From an uncultured Erythrobacter sp. (GTDB lineage Bacteria; Pseudomonadota; Alphaproteobacteria; Sphingomonadales; Sphingomonadaceae): a DNA stretch of 64,000 bases. This document shows positions 53,069 to 61,077 of the stretch, piece by piece (the first letter of the stretch is position 1; every line of letters starts with the position of its first letter). Below the pieces are notes generated by a model. The model saw only the letters and a list, made by a program, of their open reading frames with translations, made no database searches and was not told where the DNA came from. The translations under genes and the position numbers were made by a program. The stretch is from positions 248,001 to 312,000 of the forward strand of contig CANNBH010000001.1 in NCBI GenBank assembly GCA_947502815.1, given 5' to 3'.

Positions 53069-53641
53069 TTAGCGTTCTTGGATCGCGCGCCGAACGGCGC
53101 TTGCGACTTGGCGTGATGATCGTTGCATAGCGGTTGGGGCCGAAGTGCCACGCGGCGCTGAGAGTTGGATTGCGACGCGCACATCATTGCTCCCGCGGGC
53201 GGACCCTGCATTGGGGGCAATCCGTCCAGAGCTGGTCGGTACAAACAATTCAGGACCATTTTCGCCAACAATGTATCCTCTGCCCGGAGCCACTGGCCCA
53301 CCTGTCGCGCGACCTGGAAGCCCGAGCAAAGCGCCAAGCGATTGGCCGATAATGCCGGAAAGCCCGTTGTTTGAGCCGCCAAACAAGGAGCTCAATCCGG
53401 AATTGATGGCGTGCGCCGCGATGGCATCCAAGGCGCTAAAGGCCACCCGTTTCAAATCATCGAAGCCCAAACTTCCTCTGCGCAGCGCCGACGAGAGGCC
53501 CCGCTCAAGGACCGATCCGGCTCTGTCAAATCCATCCAAAAGGGAAGTGTCGAGCGCGCCGCGCATAGCCTCTAGATCGGCATTGAAACCATCAGTTGTT
53601 GCCCGCACATCGATTACGAGCTCTTCAAATCCGTCATCCAT
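53069..53641 (-). CDS. GTA tail tape-measure protein (gp11-like)
   Basis: A 190-aa short tape measure. RATTDGFNADLEAMRGALD and LKRVAFSALDAIAAHAINSG are its helical parts, and GGPVAPGRGYIVGENGPELF is the C-terminal sequence typical of lambda-type tape-measure proteins (GExGPE motif). Its small size agrees with the short tails of GTAs. Overlaps the upstream chaperone gene by 8 bases. Confidence 0.88.
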   Translation of the reverse strand: MDDGFEELVIDVRATTDGFNADLEAMRGALDTSLLDGFDRAGSVLERGLSSALRRGSLGFDDLKRVAFSALDAIAAHAINSGLSSLFGGSNNGLSGIIGQSLGALLGLPGRATGGPVAPGRGYIVGENGPELFVPTSSGRIAPNAGSARGSNDVRVAIQLSAPRGTSAPTAMQRSSRQVASAVRRAIQER

Positions 53642-53846
53642 TTTCTTCTCGTTTCAACATTTGGGCAATACAGTCACGGCTGGGGCCTGCTGTATTTTCG
53701 TTGATCTCAGGGTCGCGAATTGCAGCCGCCAATTCTGCTGGCGTGGACTGCCAAAATTCGTTGGGCTTCCACCCAAGCATGCGCGAGGCGAGGCTGCACC
53801 AAAGGGGCAGATGATCCTGAAAAGCGGAAACTTTGTCGGCGCTCAC
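53634..53846 (-). CDS. GTA tail assembly chaperone-type small protein
   Basis: A 70-aa protein with FQDHLPLWCSLASRMLGWKP and NEFWQSTPAELAAAIRDPE, which matches the small TAC_6-type (DUF2376) proteins encoded just before GTA tape measures. Overlaps both neighbours. Confidence 0.8.
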   Translation of the reverse strand: MSADKVSAFQDHLPLWCSLASRMLGWKPNEFWQSTPAELAAAIRDPEINENTAGPSRDCIAQMLKREENG

Positions 53847-54157
53847 GTTTGGCCTTGCATAACCTGAGCGAGGATCGTGCGAATGGGCTTTGTCGCTTCG
53901 ACTAAACCCATTTCAAGAACCGCCTTGCCCAGTTCGTCACGCGCCGGGCGGGGATCTCTTTCGATGCAATGCCACAAAAGCGCGGCAATCTCAGAAACTG
54001 TCATACCGCTCTGCGATGCGCGTTCGACCAATGCAAAAAGAGAGCCAATCTCTTCTTCGGCGGCGACAAGGTTTTCGAAACTCGGACGGAGATGAATTGG
54101 CTCACCACCGAGCATAAAAACGGCTTCACCGCGTAGGGCGTTGGCAACGCCGGTCAT
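53843..54157 (-). CDS. GTA gp10-like protein
   Basis: A 104-aa protein: NALRGEAVFMLGGEPIHLRP, FENLVAAEEEIGSLFALVER, and SEIAALLWHCIERD. This is the GTA-gp10 family, considered a tail-assembly or tail-tube-associated protein. It overlaps the tail protein gene upstream by 4 bases and the TAC gene downstream by 4. Confidence 0.85.
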   Translation of the reverse strand: MTGVANALRGEAVFMLGGEPIHLRPSFENLVAAEEEIGSLFALVERASQSGMTVSEIAALLWHCIERDPRPARDELGKAVLEMGLVEATKPIRTILAQVMQGQT

Positions 54158-54561
54158 GCAGAGATAACCGGACCAGAGCTTTCCAATTGGAGCGTGTAGT
54201 TGCGCTCTCCATTAAAATCGCCGGAATAATCGAGGCGCTGCACAAGAAAGCGACCGCGCAGACGCTCACCATCTTCAAATGACAATTCGTAGTCATCAAT
54301 AGTTCCCGCCAAAGCATGAGCGCGGACCGAGCTTTCTGCTTGGCTGCCCAGAAAAATCCCGGCAGCGCTGACCGAAACGGATCGGGTGCCGGCTCCCGAG
54401 AGGAGGTCTCGCCAGCCGCCCGATTCCTTATGTGTGATTACCACTGGGTCACCATTGATGGACAATTGAGTGGTTCTAAGGCCGGCCACGGTTTCATAGG
54501 CTGGCGACGCGGTACCATCGCCGATTTTGAGCAGGAATGCGGATCCATTTTGCGCAGGCAT
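54154..54561 (-). CDS. GTA major tail protein, TP901-1 family (gp9-like)
   Basis: A 135-aa protein starting MPAQNGSAFLLKIGDGTASP with TVAGLRTTQLSINGDPVVIT and SGGWRDLLSGAGTRSVSVSA, the TP901-1 major tail pattern. It forms the tail tube. A 21-base gap separates it from the gp8-like gene. Confidence 0.92.
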   Translation of the reverse strand: MPAQNGSAFLLKIGDGTASPAYETVAGLRTTQLSINGDPVVITHKESGGWRDLLSGAGTRSVSVSAAGIFLGSQAESSVRAHALAGTIDDYELSFEDGERLRGRFLVQRLDYSGDFNGERNYTLQLESSGPVISA

Positions 54562-54582
54562 GAGTGCTTCTCCGTCTTAATT

Positions 54583-54975
54583 TCAGGGTTGGGGGGCAAA
54601 GGCTCGAAAGCGAAATTCCAGCAGGGCGCCGCGAAGATTGCTTGCGCGTTCCTCGCTGCGCGCGCGCAGAAATCGGATCGAGGCGATTTCGAAGTCATTG
54701 TAGAATGGCGGTAGAGCGAGAACTCTGGCCTCGATCGCAGCGACAAGAAGTCCGTCTGCATCCGGTTCGTCCGCACGGCTTTCCAGCTCCAACGCAATGC
54801 GGATCTCCCGGCCGGGACGGTCTTTCGTGCCCCAATCAGTCGATGCGCTCGCTGCTATTCCCAGCCAAGGCGCGCTCGCATTGACCGGGATTTCTTCCTC
54901 GATGGCGTTGATCCCAGCCAGTTCCGGGTCACTGCGGAGCCAGTCGATCAGCTCTGCACGCAGGAAATTTTCCAT
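54583..54975 (-). CDS. GTA tail terminator, DUF3168 (gp8-like)
   Basis: A 130-aa protein: LRAELIDWLRSDPELAGINA at the N-terminus, IALELESRADEPDADGLLVA in the middle and LLEFRFRAFAP at the end, typical of DUF3168 proteins which cap the head-proximal tail. The position between the head-tail genes and the major tail gene fits. Confidence 0.9.
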   Translation of the reverse strand: MENFLRAELIDWLRSDPELAGINAIEEEIPVNASAPWLGIAASASTDWGTKDRPGREIRIALELESRADEPDADGLLVAAIEARVLALPPFYNDFEIASIRFLRARSEERASNLRGALLEFRFRAFAPQP

Positions 54976-54978
54976 AGT

Positions 54979-55143
54979 CTATTCCGTTCTCAGATCAGGC
55001 CATAAAGACCGCGCGGAGCGCCAATTTGATGGGCTTTGATTGCGTGTTCCGGTGATCACTTGGGCGCGTTTTCCCGCGAGTTCTTTGGCGTGGGCGGATA
55101 GGCGCAATACCAGGGCATCGGTTGCCGCTGTTACTGTGATCAT
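54979..55143 (-). CDS. 54-aa protein in the GTA gp7 (head-tail joining) position
   Basis: A small frame opening MITVTAATDALVLRLSAHAK. Its ATG overlaps the TGA of the gp6-like gene (ATGA), the same coupling used throughout the cluster, which supports that it is translated. The usual head-tail joining protein in this slot is about 110 aa. The start resembles the N-terminal helix region of HK97-gp10-type proteins, but it stops early. It may be truncated by frameshift or be a short native form. Confidence 0.6.
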   Translation of the reverse strand: MITVTAATDALVLRLSAHAKELAGKRAQVITGTRNQSPSNWRSARSLWPDLRTE

Positions 55144-55697
55144 TGCAGTCGCATGGCCCGCCATGGGCGCCACAACGCGGTAACGCTGGACGGCGGAGCA
55201 AGGTCTTTTTTGGTATTGCCCGCCCGGTCGCGGTCGCGGTAATTATGGGCAGACAAACGGATCAGTCCTTGTTTGATCGCCGCTGGGACTGCATCCCACC
55301 CGGGCGCATTTCCAACTCGCAACTGAAGCGCAATGGCTTGACCATCAACGTTGTTGCTGATCGAGAATGCGGCTCGTCCGAAGGCTTGCAACTCGAAGTT
55401 AAAGTGATCGGATTGCAGCGCGCTACGAGAGCCATCTTGGTCAATAATCTCGACCGCCTCCAAGGATGTGATAGGCATGGATGCCAGTCCATAACGGCCA
55501 GCCTGAACAGGCACTCGTTCCTCAACCAGCTGTGCCATAGGTGCTTGCCCGGTAAAGGCCTCGCACATATCTAGGCTCGCTTGGAGCAAGCCAACCAGCA
55601 AGTCGTCTTCGTTCGGTCGGCTAATTCCTAGCCACGTTTTCAGTTCGGCCAGCGCGGCCGCGCCTACGTCGGCTGGCTCTAAGATTTCCCGGCGCAT
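55140..55697 (-). CDS. GTA head-tail connector (gp6-like)
   Basis: A 185-aa protein: LAELKTWLGISRPNEDDLLV, LLQASLDMCEAFTGQAPM and a C-terminal RLSAHNYRDRD, which is the phage gp6-like head-tail connector pattern. It closes the portal after DNA packaging. ATG at 55697 has AGGAGA upstream. It is separated from the capsid gene by a 164-base spacer with two stem-loops. Confidence 0.87.
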   Translation of the reverse strand: MRREILEPADVGAAALAELKTWLGISRPNEDDLLVGLLQASLDMCEAFTGQAPMAQLVEERVPVQAGRYGLASMPITSLEAVEIIDQDGSRSALQSDHFNFELQAFGRAAFSISNNVDGQAIALQLRVGNAPGWDAVPAAIKQGLIRLSAHNYRDRDRAGNTKKDLAPPSSVTALWRPWRAMRLQ

Positions 55698-55729
55698 CGC
55701 GGTCTCCTGCAATCAAGGTAAAACAAAGT

Positions 55730-55782
55730 GCACCCGCGCCGCCTTTGCGAGGCAGGAGAGCCGCCCACAGCGGCGCGGGTGC
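55730..55782 (-). terminator. GC-rich stem-loop between capsid and gp6 genes
   Basis: GCACCCGCGCCGC (55730-55742) pairs perfectly with GCGGCGCGGGTGC (55770-55782), 27-base loop. On the minus strand it is followed by ACTTTGTTTTACC, a poor U-rich tail, so partial termination upstream of gp6 is plausible. Confidence 0.65.
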
Positions 55783-55826
55783 GAGGTACCGGCAAGGGAG
55801 CAAGGGGGGACTCGACCTTACCGGGA

Positions 55827-55857
55827 ACTTTGAGGCGACTGTTCACCGCCTCAAAGT
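55827..55857 (-). repeat. Perfect 11-bp stem-loop just after the capsid stop codon
   Basis: ACTTTGAGGCG (55827-55837) pairs with CGCCTCAAAGT (55847-55857), 9-base loop, beginning 4 bases after the capsid stop on the minus strand. No U tract, so it is more likely a 3' stabiliser or processing hairpin than a terminator. Confidence 0.85.
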
Positions 55858-55861
55858 CTTA

Positions 55862-57034
55862 TCAAGCTTCGATTTTGAGCAGCTTGATCGCGTTTGAATC
55901 GAGCACTTGGCCGCCAACGCGTTTGGTGGCGTAAAAGTGCACGAAGGGCTTGTTTGAGAATGGATCGCGCAGGACGCGGGTCGCACTGTGCTCTGCAATC
56001 AGATAGCCTTGGCGAAAGTTGCCAAAGGCAATTGGGAATTCGCCCGAGCCGATATCTGGCATGTCTTCGGCTTCAATCACGGGGTAGCCAAGAAGACGAT
56101 TGGGCTGACCTTTGATCATTCCAGGCTGCCACAAGAACGCGCCATCGGCAGTCTTCAATTTGCGGACAGTTGCTAAAGTGGACGAGTTCATCACAAAGCT
56201 CGCGCCTTGACGATGGCCGGATTTGAGCGAGTGAATCAGGTCGATCAATTTGGCATCGGGCGAGGCGTCAAAACCGCTTGCATCGCCCGAGCCAATATAT
56301 TGCAATTGACCAAAGCTGCGCACGCCGTCTTCGGCGGTGCTGGTTGCGGCTTGCAAGAAACCTTCGGGTTGATTGCTGCCTGTGCCGTTGACAAAAGCAG
56401 ACCCTTCGGCACGCGCAAATTCAATGGCAATTTCGTTGGACAACCAAACCTGCATGTCAAAATCGACGTCATCCAGCATCGATTGGCTGGCGGCAGGATT
56501 GGCATAGAGATCGCCGCTTGGTGGGGCGATTTCAGCAAAATTTGGAGTATCAGTCTCTGGACGGGTGGCGGTTTCGCTTACCCAACCAGAAGCAGTGCCG
56601 CCGGTCGCGACCAGTTTGCGATAGCCCGAGGTGCCGGTCTGTACGACTTGGGCGATGGAGCGAATTGGGCTGATTTCAGTCAATTCACGGGCGATCAAAG
56701 CATCGATCTGTTGCGGAACGGCGAAGCCGCCGTCAGAAGGCGCACTGCCATTGATCGACTTCAATTCAGTTTCGCGGCCGCGGCGCAAATAGCCATCTAC
56801 AAAGCCTTTGACCTCTTCGTTATTAACCGAAGCGCCGCCGATAACTGGCCGTGATGCGGCGCGAGACACTTTGTCCAAGCGGGCTTTCACTTCGTCGACA
56901 TCGGTGCGGAGGCCCATGATATCTGTTTCGGCCTGTTCCTGGCGGGCGACAATATCAAAGCTCTGCTCCATCTGATCGACTGGAGTGGAGGGTGACGTAG
57001 AGGGAGCTGCGGTACCGGGGTTCATAGTATCCAT
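55862..57034 (-). CDS. GTA major capsid protein, HK97 fold (gp5-like)
   Basis: A 390-aa protein. A ~110-residue N-terminal coiled-coil delta domain (FDIVARQEQAETDIMGLRTD) is likely removed by the prohead protease near the SRPVIGG region. The capsid fold follows: GGFAVPQQIDALIARELTEI, GWVSETATRPETDTPNFAEI, and the C-terminal VIEAEDMPDIGSGEFPIAFG, GYLIAEHSATRVLRDPFSN. ATG at 57034 begins MDTMNPGTAAP. It is the only gene in the cluster not overlapping or abutting both neighbours. Confidence 0.95.
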   Translation of the reverse strand: MDTMNPGTAAPSTSPSTPVDQMEQSFDIVARQEQAETDIMGLRTDVDEVKARLDKVSRAASRPVIGGASVNNEEVKGFVDGYLRRGRETELKSINGSAPSDGGFAVPQQIDALIARELTEISPIRSIAQVVQTGTSGYRKLVATGGTASGWVSETATRPETDTPNFAEIAPPSGDLYANPAASQSMLDDVDFDMQVWLSNEIAIEFARAEGSAFVNGTGSNQPEGFLQAATSTAEDGVRSFGQLQYIGSGDASGFDASPDAKLIDLIHSLKSGHRQGASFVMNSSTLATVRKLKTADGAFLWQPGMIKGQPNRLLGYPVIEAEDMPDIGSGEFPIAFGNFRQGYLIAEHSATRVLRDPFSNKPFVHFYATKRVGGQVLDSNAIKLLKIEA

Positions 57035-57061
57035 AGGGTATTGGGCCTTTCTAGTGGGCAA

Positions 57062-57088
57062 GAAAAAGGCCGCCCAGAATGGCGGCCC
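57062..57088 (-). terminator. Intrinsic-terminator-like hairpin upstream of the capsid gene
   Basis: On the minus strand GGCCGCC (complement of 57081-57087) and GGCGGCC (complement of 57068-57074) form a 7-bp GC stem around a 6-base loop, followed directly by TTTTTCTT. It lies 38 bases after the protease stop and 27 bases before the capsid ATG. Confidence 0.8.
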
Positions 57089-57125
57089 GATGGTGGTTCG
57101 ATTCAGATGCTTGGGTGGGCGTTGG

Positions 57126-57527
57126 CTAGGCAACAAAATGGACACGCGCCCCATATTGTAAGGGATGCGTGACGAGGCTGACTTCGAACAAATCGATTGC
57201 GACCAACTCGCGACCAATATCGGATTGATGGCTTTCTCTCGCGCGATAGCCAAAGCTCAATCCGCTCACCTCTTTGGCCAGCAACATCGATGCGGCGCGG
57301 CTTTCCATGCGGTCGATCCGTGCGACAACTTTCAGACCGCGCGCGTCTTCAGCAATTTTCTCAATCGTGCCGATCGCTTGATCCGGTCGATGTTGCCAAA
57401 GCAGCGGCAAAGGCTGATCACGTTGGCTCAGCGTGGCGGCAAAAGCGCCTGGGCGGATTATGTCACGATCGGCATCTGGGATGTCAAACAAGCTTGCATA
57501 GCCTGCAAAGCGGATGGAGTTGGCCAT
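57126..57527 (-). CDS. GTA prohead protease (gp4-like)
   Basis: A 133-aa HK97-type serine protease. FAGYASLFDIPDADRDIIRP opens the fold, LLWQHRPDQAIGTIEKI has the catalytic His, and LFEVSLVTHPLQYGA the Ser. It matures the capsid by removing the delta domain. The ATG shares one base with the upstream gene's TAA (TAATG). Confidence 0.93.
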   Translation of the reverse strand: MANSIRFAGYASLFDIPDADRDIIRPGAFAATLSQRDQPLPLLWQHRPDQAIGTIEKIAEDARGLKVVARIDRMESRAASMLLAKEVSGLSFGYRARESHQSDIGRELVAIDLFEVSLVTHPLQYGARVHFVA

Positions 57528-57832
57528 TACAACATGTCCCAAACGCCAAGCCTAACGGCGATGCCGATCAGCAAGGCCGCAAGCGCACCCCGCACAGCCC
57601 AACCCATAAATGCCTTCCAAGCGCTCGCCTTGGCATCGCGCCATGCCCTGAGCAATTCGCGCAGTTCATCCAGATCGCCTTCCGCCCCTGCATCTGCGAG
57701 GCCAAGCCGTTCGAGCACTCGTTCAGCTGCAAGTTCGCTGGATTCCTCCACGATGGCCCGCAGCGTCACCAATTCCGCGCCTTCTTCGTTTGCCTGAATC
57801 ATGAGGCTGGCAAGCATGTCTTCATGTGTCAC
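57527..57832 (-). CDS. Small GTA-cluster membrane protein (DUF6127-like)
   Basis: A 101-aa protein with a helical N-terminal two-thirds (LVTLRAIVEESSELAAERVL, LDELRELLRAWRDAKASAWK) and a C-terminal membrane helix (GALAALLIGIAVRLGVW). Its place between portal and protease is shared by the small protein of other alphaproteobacterial GTAs, which I believe is DUF6127. Role unknown. Overlaps portal by 4 bases. Confidence 0.75.
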   Translation of the reverse strand: MTHEDMLASLMIQANEEGAELVTLRAIVEESSELAAERVLERLGLADAGAEGDLDELRELLRAWRDAKASAWKAFMGWAVRGALAALLIGIAVRLGVWDML

Positions 57833-58998
57833 TGTTCATCCTCCTGTGCCGGGAAGCCAAGCATTTGCCGTTTTTCTGCACGGCTTAGGAACTCTGCGTC
57901 AGAGACCTGCTTCCAAAGGCGTTCTCTGTCTTCCGAAAGTGCGGTGATGCGATCGAGGTCGATCGAAATGGCGCTTTCCGGAAACCAAGGGGAAAGACCT
58001 TCTTGCAGGGCGGCAAAGAGCTTTTCAGCAAGCGGCAGCAATGTCAGTCGCCACAGCGCGCGATTGGCTTCGCGATAGTTTGAATATGTGTTGTCTCCGG
58101 GTAGCCCCAACAGCATAGGCGGTACGCCGAATGCGAGGGCTATTTCACGCGCTGCAGCGCTTTTCAATGTGGCGAAATCCATGTCTGCGGGCGACATCGC
58201 CATGGATTGCCATTTCAATCCGCCATCAAGCAGCATCGGACGTCCGGCATTGACGGATCCTGAGAACGCGGTTTCCAGCTCGCATTTCAGACGCTCAAAC
58301 TGCTCGCCTGTCAGTCCGCCGCCGTCTCCCGTGTCGTAAACAAGCGCGCCTGAAGGACGCGCCGCATTCTCTAGCAAGGCCCGGTTCCATTCGGATGCGG
58401 CATTATGGATTGCAACCGCTTGCTGTGCCGCCTCAAGCGCGCTGGCGCCCAGATGATCATCAAGAGGGTGCATGGCCTTGATTTGGATTAAGTTGGGCCA
58501 GCCATTTTCATCCTCGATAGGGATACGAAGCTTTTCTTTCCCGACCGCATATTCATAGGCGCTGGGCCAACCGTCGGTACCAGCGATCACCTTTACCCGG
58601 TCCGGGCGCAGCGCAAACAGTTCGACCGGTCTGCCTGATGCATCCTTCACAATCTGAACATAGCCGTTGCCGTGCAACAAAATCTGCGCGGCCAATGTCT
58701 CCATCAGAGATTGGCCAGCGCTTGTTGCAGTGACCAAAGCGGCCAGATCGCCATTGATGATGGTCATCGGAGCTTGCCCGATGCCTTCTGACACAATGCG
58801 GACGGCGCGCTGTGCAATTGGGTTGCTCAAAAACCCATCGCGCACCGCCTGTTCATACCGGTACCCTCGGACAGCAGTCGGTTCAGCGAACGCTGGCATC
58901 CAGCCATAGATGTTTCCGGGTGTATGACCCTGTGCAAGCGGCACACGGTTTTCCTCCCCGCCCTTGAAAGCGGAGAGAACGGTATCGAGCAATGCCAT
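57829..58998 (-). CDS. GTA portal protein, HK97 family (gp3-like)
   Basis: A 389-aa portal forming the dodecameric DNA gate. Motifs: NPIAQRAVRIVSEGIGQAPM, LLLHGNGYVQIVKD-type AQILLHGNGYVQIVKDASG, and AREIALAFGVPPMLLGLPGD followed by TYSNYREANRALWRLTLLPL, which identify HK97-type portals. The ATG at 58998 has AAGGAA at 6 bases; the upstream open frame into the terminase gene is not needed. Confidence 0.95.
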   Translation of the reverse strand: MALLDTVLSAFKGGEENRVPLAQGHTPGNIYGWMPAFAEPTAVRGYRYEQAVRDGFLSNPIAQRAVRIVSEGIGQAPMTIINGDLAALVTATSAGQSLMETLAAQILLHGNGYVQIVKDASGRPVELFALRPDRVKVIAGTDGWPSAYEYAVGKEKLRIPIEDENGWPNLIQIKAMHPLDDHLGASALEAAQQAVAIHNAASEWNRALLENAARPSGALVYDTGDGGGLTGEQFERLKCELETAFSGSVNAGRPMLLDGGLKWQSMAMSPADMDFATLKSAAAREIALAFGVPPMLLGLPGDNTYSNYREANRALWRLTLLPLAEKLFAALQEGLSPWFPESAISIDLDRITALSEDRERLWKQVSDAEFLSRAEKRQMLGFPAQEDEQ

Positions 58999-59023
58999 TG
59001 CAATTCCTTTTTGAATGAAGCCG

Positions 59024-60349
59024 TTAGATATGACGCACACTTGGTTGCGCTGTTGGGCCAAGCATCAGTTCCGTTAGCGCCCATACAAGGGCATCAGCGC
59101 GATCCGGGCTGCGGCCTGGGCCTGAGTAATCGCCGCCAATAAGCAGGCCGCACATTTGATCTTCGAGCTGTGGGAAATGCCCACAGTGGTGCACCCGCCC
59201 GGATGAATAGAGCGCTGCAACAGGTTCAGCGCGCGCAACTTTGCCGCGGCTGGCATGGACCAGTTTGACCGGCAAGCGGCTGTCAGCCGCGCGCAAGACA
59301 CTTTCGACCATGGCTCCGCCCTGATTGGCTTCAGCAATGACCTTGTCAGCCTTCCAATGTTGGGCCGCATCCGCGACCGTTTTTGCCCATTGAGCCGGCT
59401 GGGCTCTAGCCATTGAACAATCCGCCAGAACCCGCGCAAGACCATCATCGGCAAGCGCGGCAACGATGATCCCGCATTCATCCCCGTTTGAGGATACAGG
59501 AGGATCGACCGCAATAACCACTCGGCGCAAATCGTTTGATACGCGGTCATCGCGTGCTCTTTCCAGCATAGCGCGCGTCCAAAGTGCGCCTTCAATGTCG
59601 CGAAGCATTTCGCCCGCGATCTCTTGCCGTGCCAACTGGCTTCCGGCGAATTCACTCTCGATCGCGGTCAAGAACCGTTTGGGCAGGTTCATCGCGTTGT
59701 CGTAGGTGGACCCGCGGGTGATCACTGTGTCTCCATCTTTTTCTTGGTCCAGCAGGCGTTGTACCAACGGCACCGCTCGCGGAGTTGTCGTCGTCGCAAT
59801 CCGCGGGTCTTTGCCCAGCCTCAGCCCCATCAAAAGGTTGTCGAAAGCGCGAGTGGCGCGGTCATGTGACAAGGGCCATTTACCGATTTCATCGCACCAG
59901 GCGTGACTGTGTTGCGGGCCGCGCAGACTTTCCGGGTCAGCGGCGGAATAAAGCTGCACCTGCGCACCATTGGGGTAACGGACGCGGCGCAATGACGGCT
60001 CAAACACAGGTCGTCGTTCGGGCGGCGAACATGCAAGCAAACCGCTTTCTCCTTCCACCATCACGGCTCGAGCTTCGGTGAGCGACGATGAGACAAGCGC
60101 AATTCGGGCTTGGCTTTGGCTTTCGGCTACACTTGCGACCCATTCGGCACCCGCACGTGTCTTGCCAAACCCGCGCCCAGCCATGATGAGCCAGGTTCGC
60201 CAATCGCCTGGCGGCGGCAATTGGGCTGGGCGAGCGAGTATGCCCCAGTGATAGTCGAACTCGTTGCGCTCAGCCTGGTTGAGCGCTGCGACCAAGCGTT
60301 TTTGCACTTCGTTGGCTTCACCTGCGAGCCATTCGATGTATTGGGTCAC
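59024..60349 (-). CDS. GTA large terminase (gp2-like)
   Basis: A 441-aa packaging motor. Walker A AGRGFGKTRAGAEW near residue 57, a Walker B/acidic region in SHAWCDEIGKW, and a C-terminal RNase H-type nuclease with VVIAVDPPVSSNGDECGIIV and RSPDRADALVWALTELML. The nuclease Asp residues are intact. GTA terminases package host DNA without sequence preference. Overlaps gp1 by 4 bases. Confidence 0.96.
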   Translation of the reverse strand: MTQYIEWLAGEANEVQKRLVAALNQAERNEFDYHWGILARPAQLPPPGDWRTWLIMAGRGFGKTRAGAEWVASVAESQSQARIALVSSSLTEARAVMVEGESGLLACSPPERRPVFEPSLRRVRYPNGAQVQLYSAADPESLRGPQHSHAWCDEIGKWPLSHDRATRAFDNLLMGLRLGKDPRIATTTTPRAVPLVQRLLDQEKDGDTVITRGSTYDNAMNLPKRFLTAIESEFAGSQLARQEIAGEMLRDIEGALWTRAMLERARDDRVSNDLRRVVIAVDPPVSSNGDECGIIVAALADDGLARVLADCSMARAQPAQWAKTVADAAQHWKADKVIAEANQGGAMVESVLRAADSRLPVKLVHASRGKVARAEPVAALYSSGRVHHCGHFPQLEDQMCGLLIGGDYSGPGRSPDRADALVWALTELMLGPTAQPSVRHI

Positions 60350-60831
60350 TTGGTGCGGCCGGATTTTTCGCTTTCCCGCATCCGTTCGTCCCGCAATTGT
60401 TGCCGAATGGCGGCCACTTTCCTGTCAATAGATGCCCGCACCTCTGAGGCGCTGACATTGCGCTGTGCTGCCTGCGCTTTGGCCGCGTTTTCGCGGTGAG
60501 CAGAAAGCAGCCGGATTGCATTTGCGAAATCGTATTTTTCGGCGGCGTCAGTTTGTTGATCGCCTTCACGCAAACGCCGCAAAACCTCCATCTCCAGATG
60601 GACGTACCCCTCCCACAAAGCCGCGAGCCAATCGGCGGCAAATTCGGGTTCTTCGCGCCGAACCTTATAGGCTCTGCTGGCATTAACGCCGGCTTTGCGC
60701 GCGGATTCTGAGACATTTGAACTTTCACCCAAATAGTCCAGAAACAAAGAACGCCAATGCCGGTTAAGGCCGGGTTCCTCGCCCTGTTTGAGCTGGGCTT
60801 TAATTTTCGTGCGATTCCGGCGCGAAGTCAT
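60346..60831 (-). CDS. GTA small terminase-like protein (gp1-like)
   Basis: A 161-aa protein: a basic N-terminus, then NVSESARKAGVNASRAYKVR, a helix-turn-helix typical of small terminases, and a helical tail (AAIRQQLRDERMRESEKSGR). It starts the GTA operon. ATG at 60831 has GGAGGG 6 bases upstream. In place of DNA-specific binding, GTA small terminases are thought to bind DNA non-specifically. Confidence 0.85.
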   Translation of the reverse strand: MTSRRNRTKIKAQLKQGEEPGLNRHWRSLFLDYLGESSNVSESARKAGVNASRAYKVRREEPEFAADWLAALWEGYVHLEMEVLRRLREGDQQTDAAEKYDFANAIRLLSAHRENAAKAQAAQRNVSASEVRASIDRKVAAIRQQLRDERMRESEKSGRTK

Positions 60832-60897
60832 GGCCACCCTCCGAGGCAGAACAAAAGAAAAGGCGGCGCTCCTGAACAGGAAGGCCACCCAATGTGT

Positions 60898-60920
60898 TCG
60901 CCCCAGCAGCGCTGGGGCGA
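60898..60920. repeat. Perfect 10-bp hairpin in the GTA leader
   Basis: TCGCCCCAGC (60898-60907) pairs with GCTGGGGCGA (60911-60920), 3-base loop. It lies 67 bases upstream of the GTA gp1 start, in what is probably the 5' leader or promoter. No U run on the minus strand. Confidence 0.85.
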
Positions 60921-61077
60921 TTCGCTATTTCTCTATGTTGCCTTCTTCTAACCAATGATCGTCACAATGTCAATCAAAAAGAACCAAAAGGGTTAAATTT
61001 ATATCGGTTGCATGGCGAGGGAGGCTACCCTAATCCCCTGCTGCATTGGATAGAGCGATCAAAAGGGACGCGGGACT

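Noticed and set aside
46828..60831. Active prophage instead of a GTA.
   Set aside because: No integrase, repressor, replication, holin or endolysin operon; gene order and sizes match GTA clusters.
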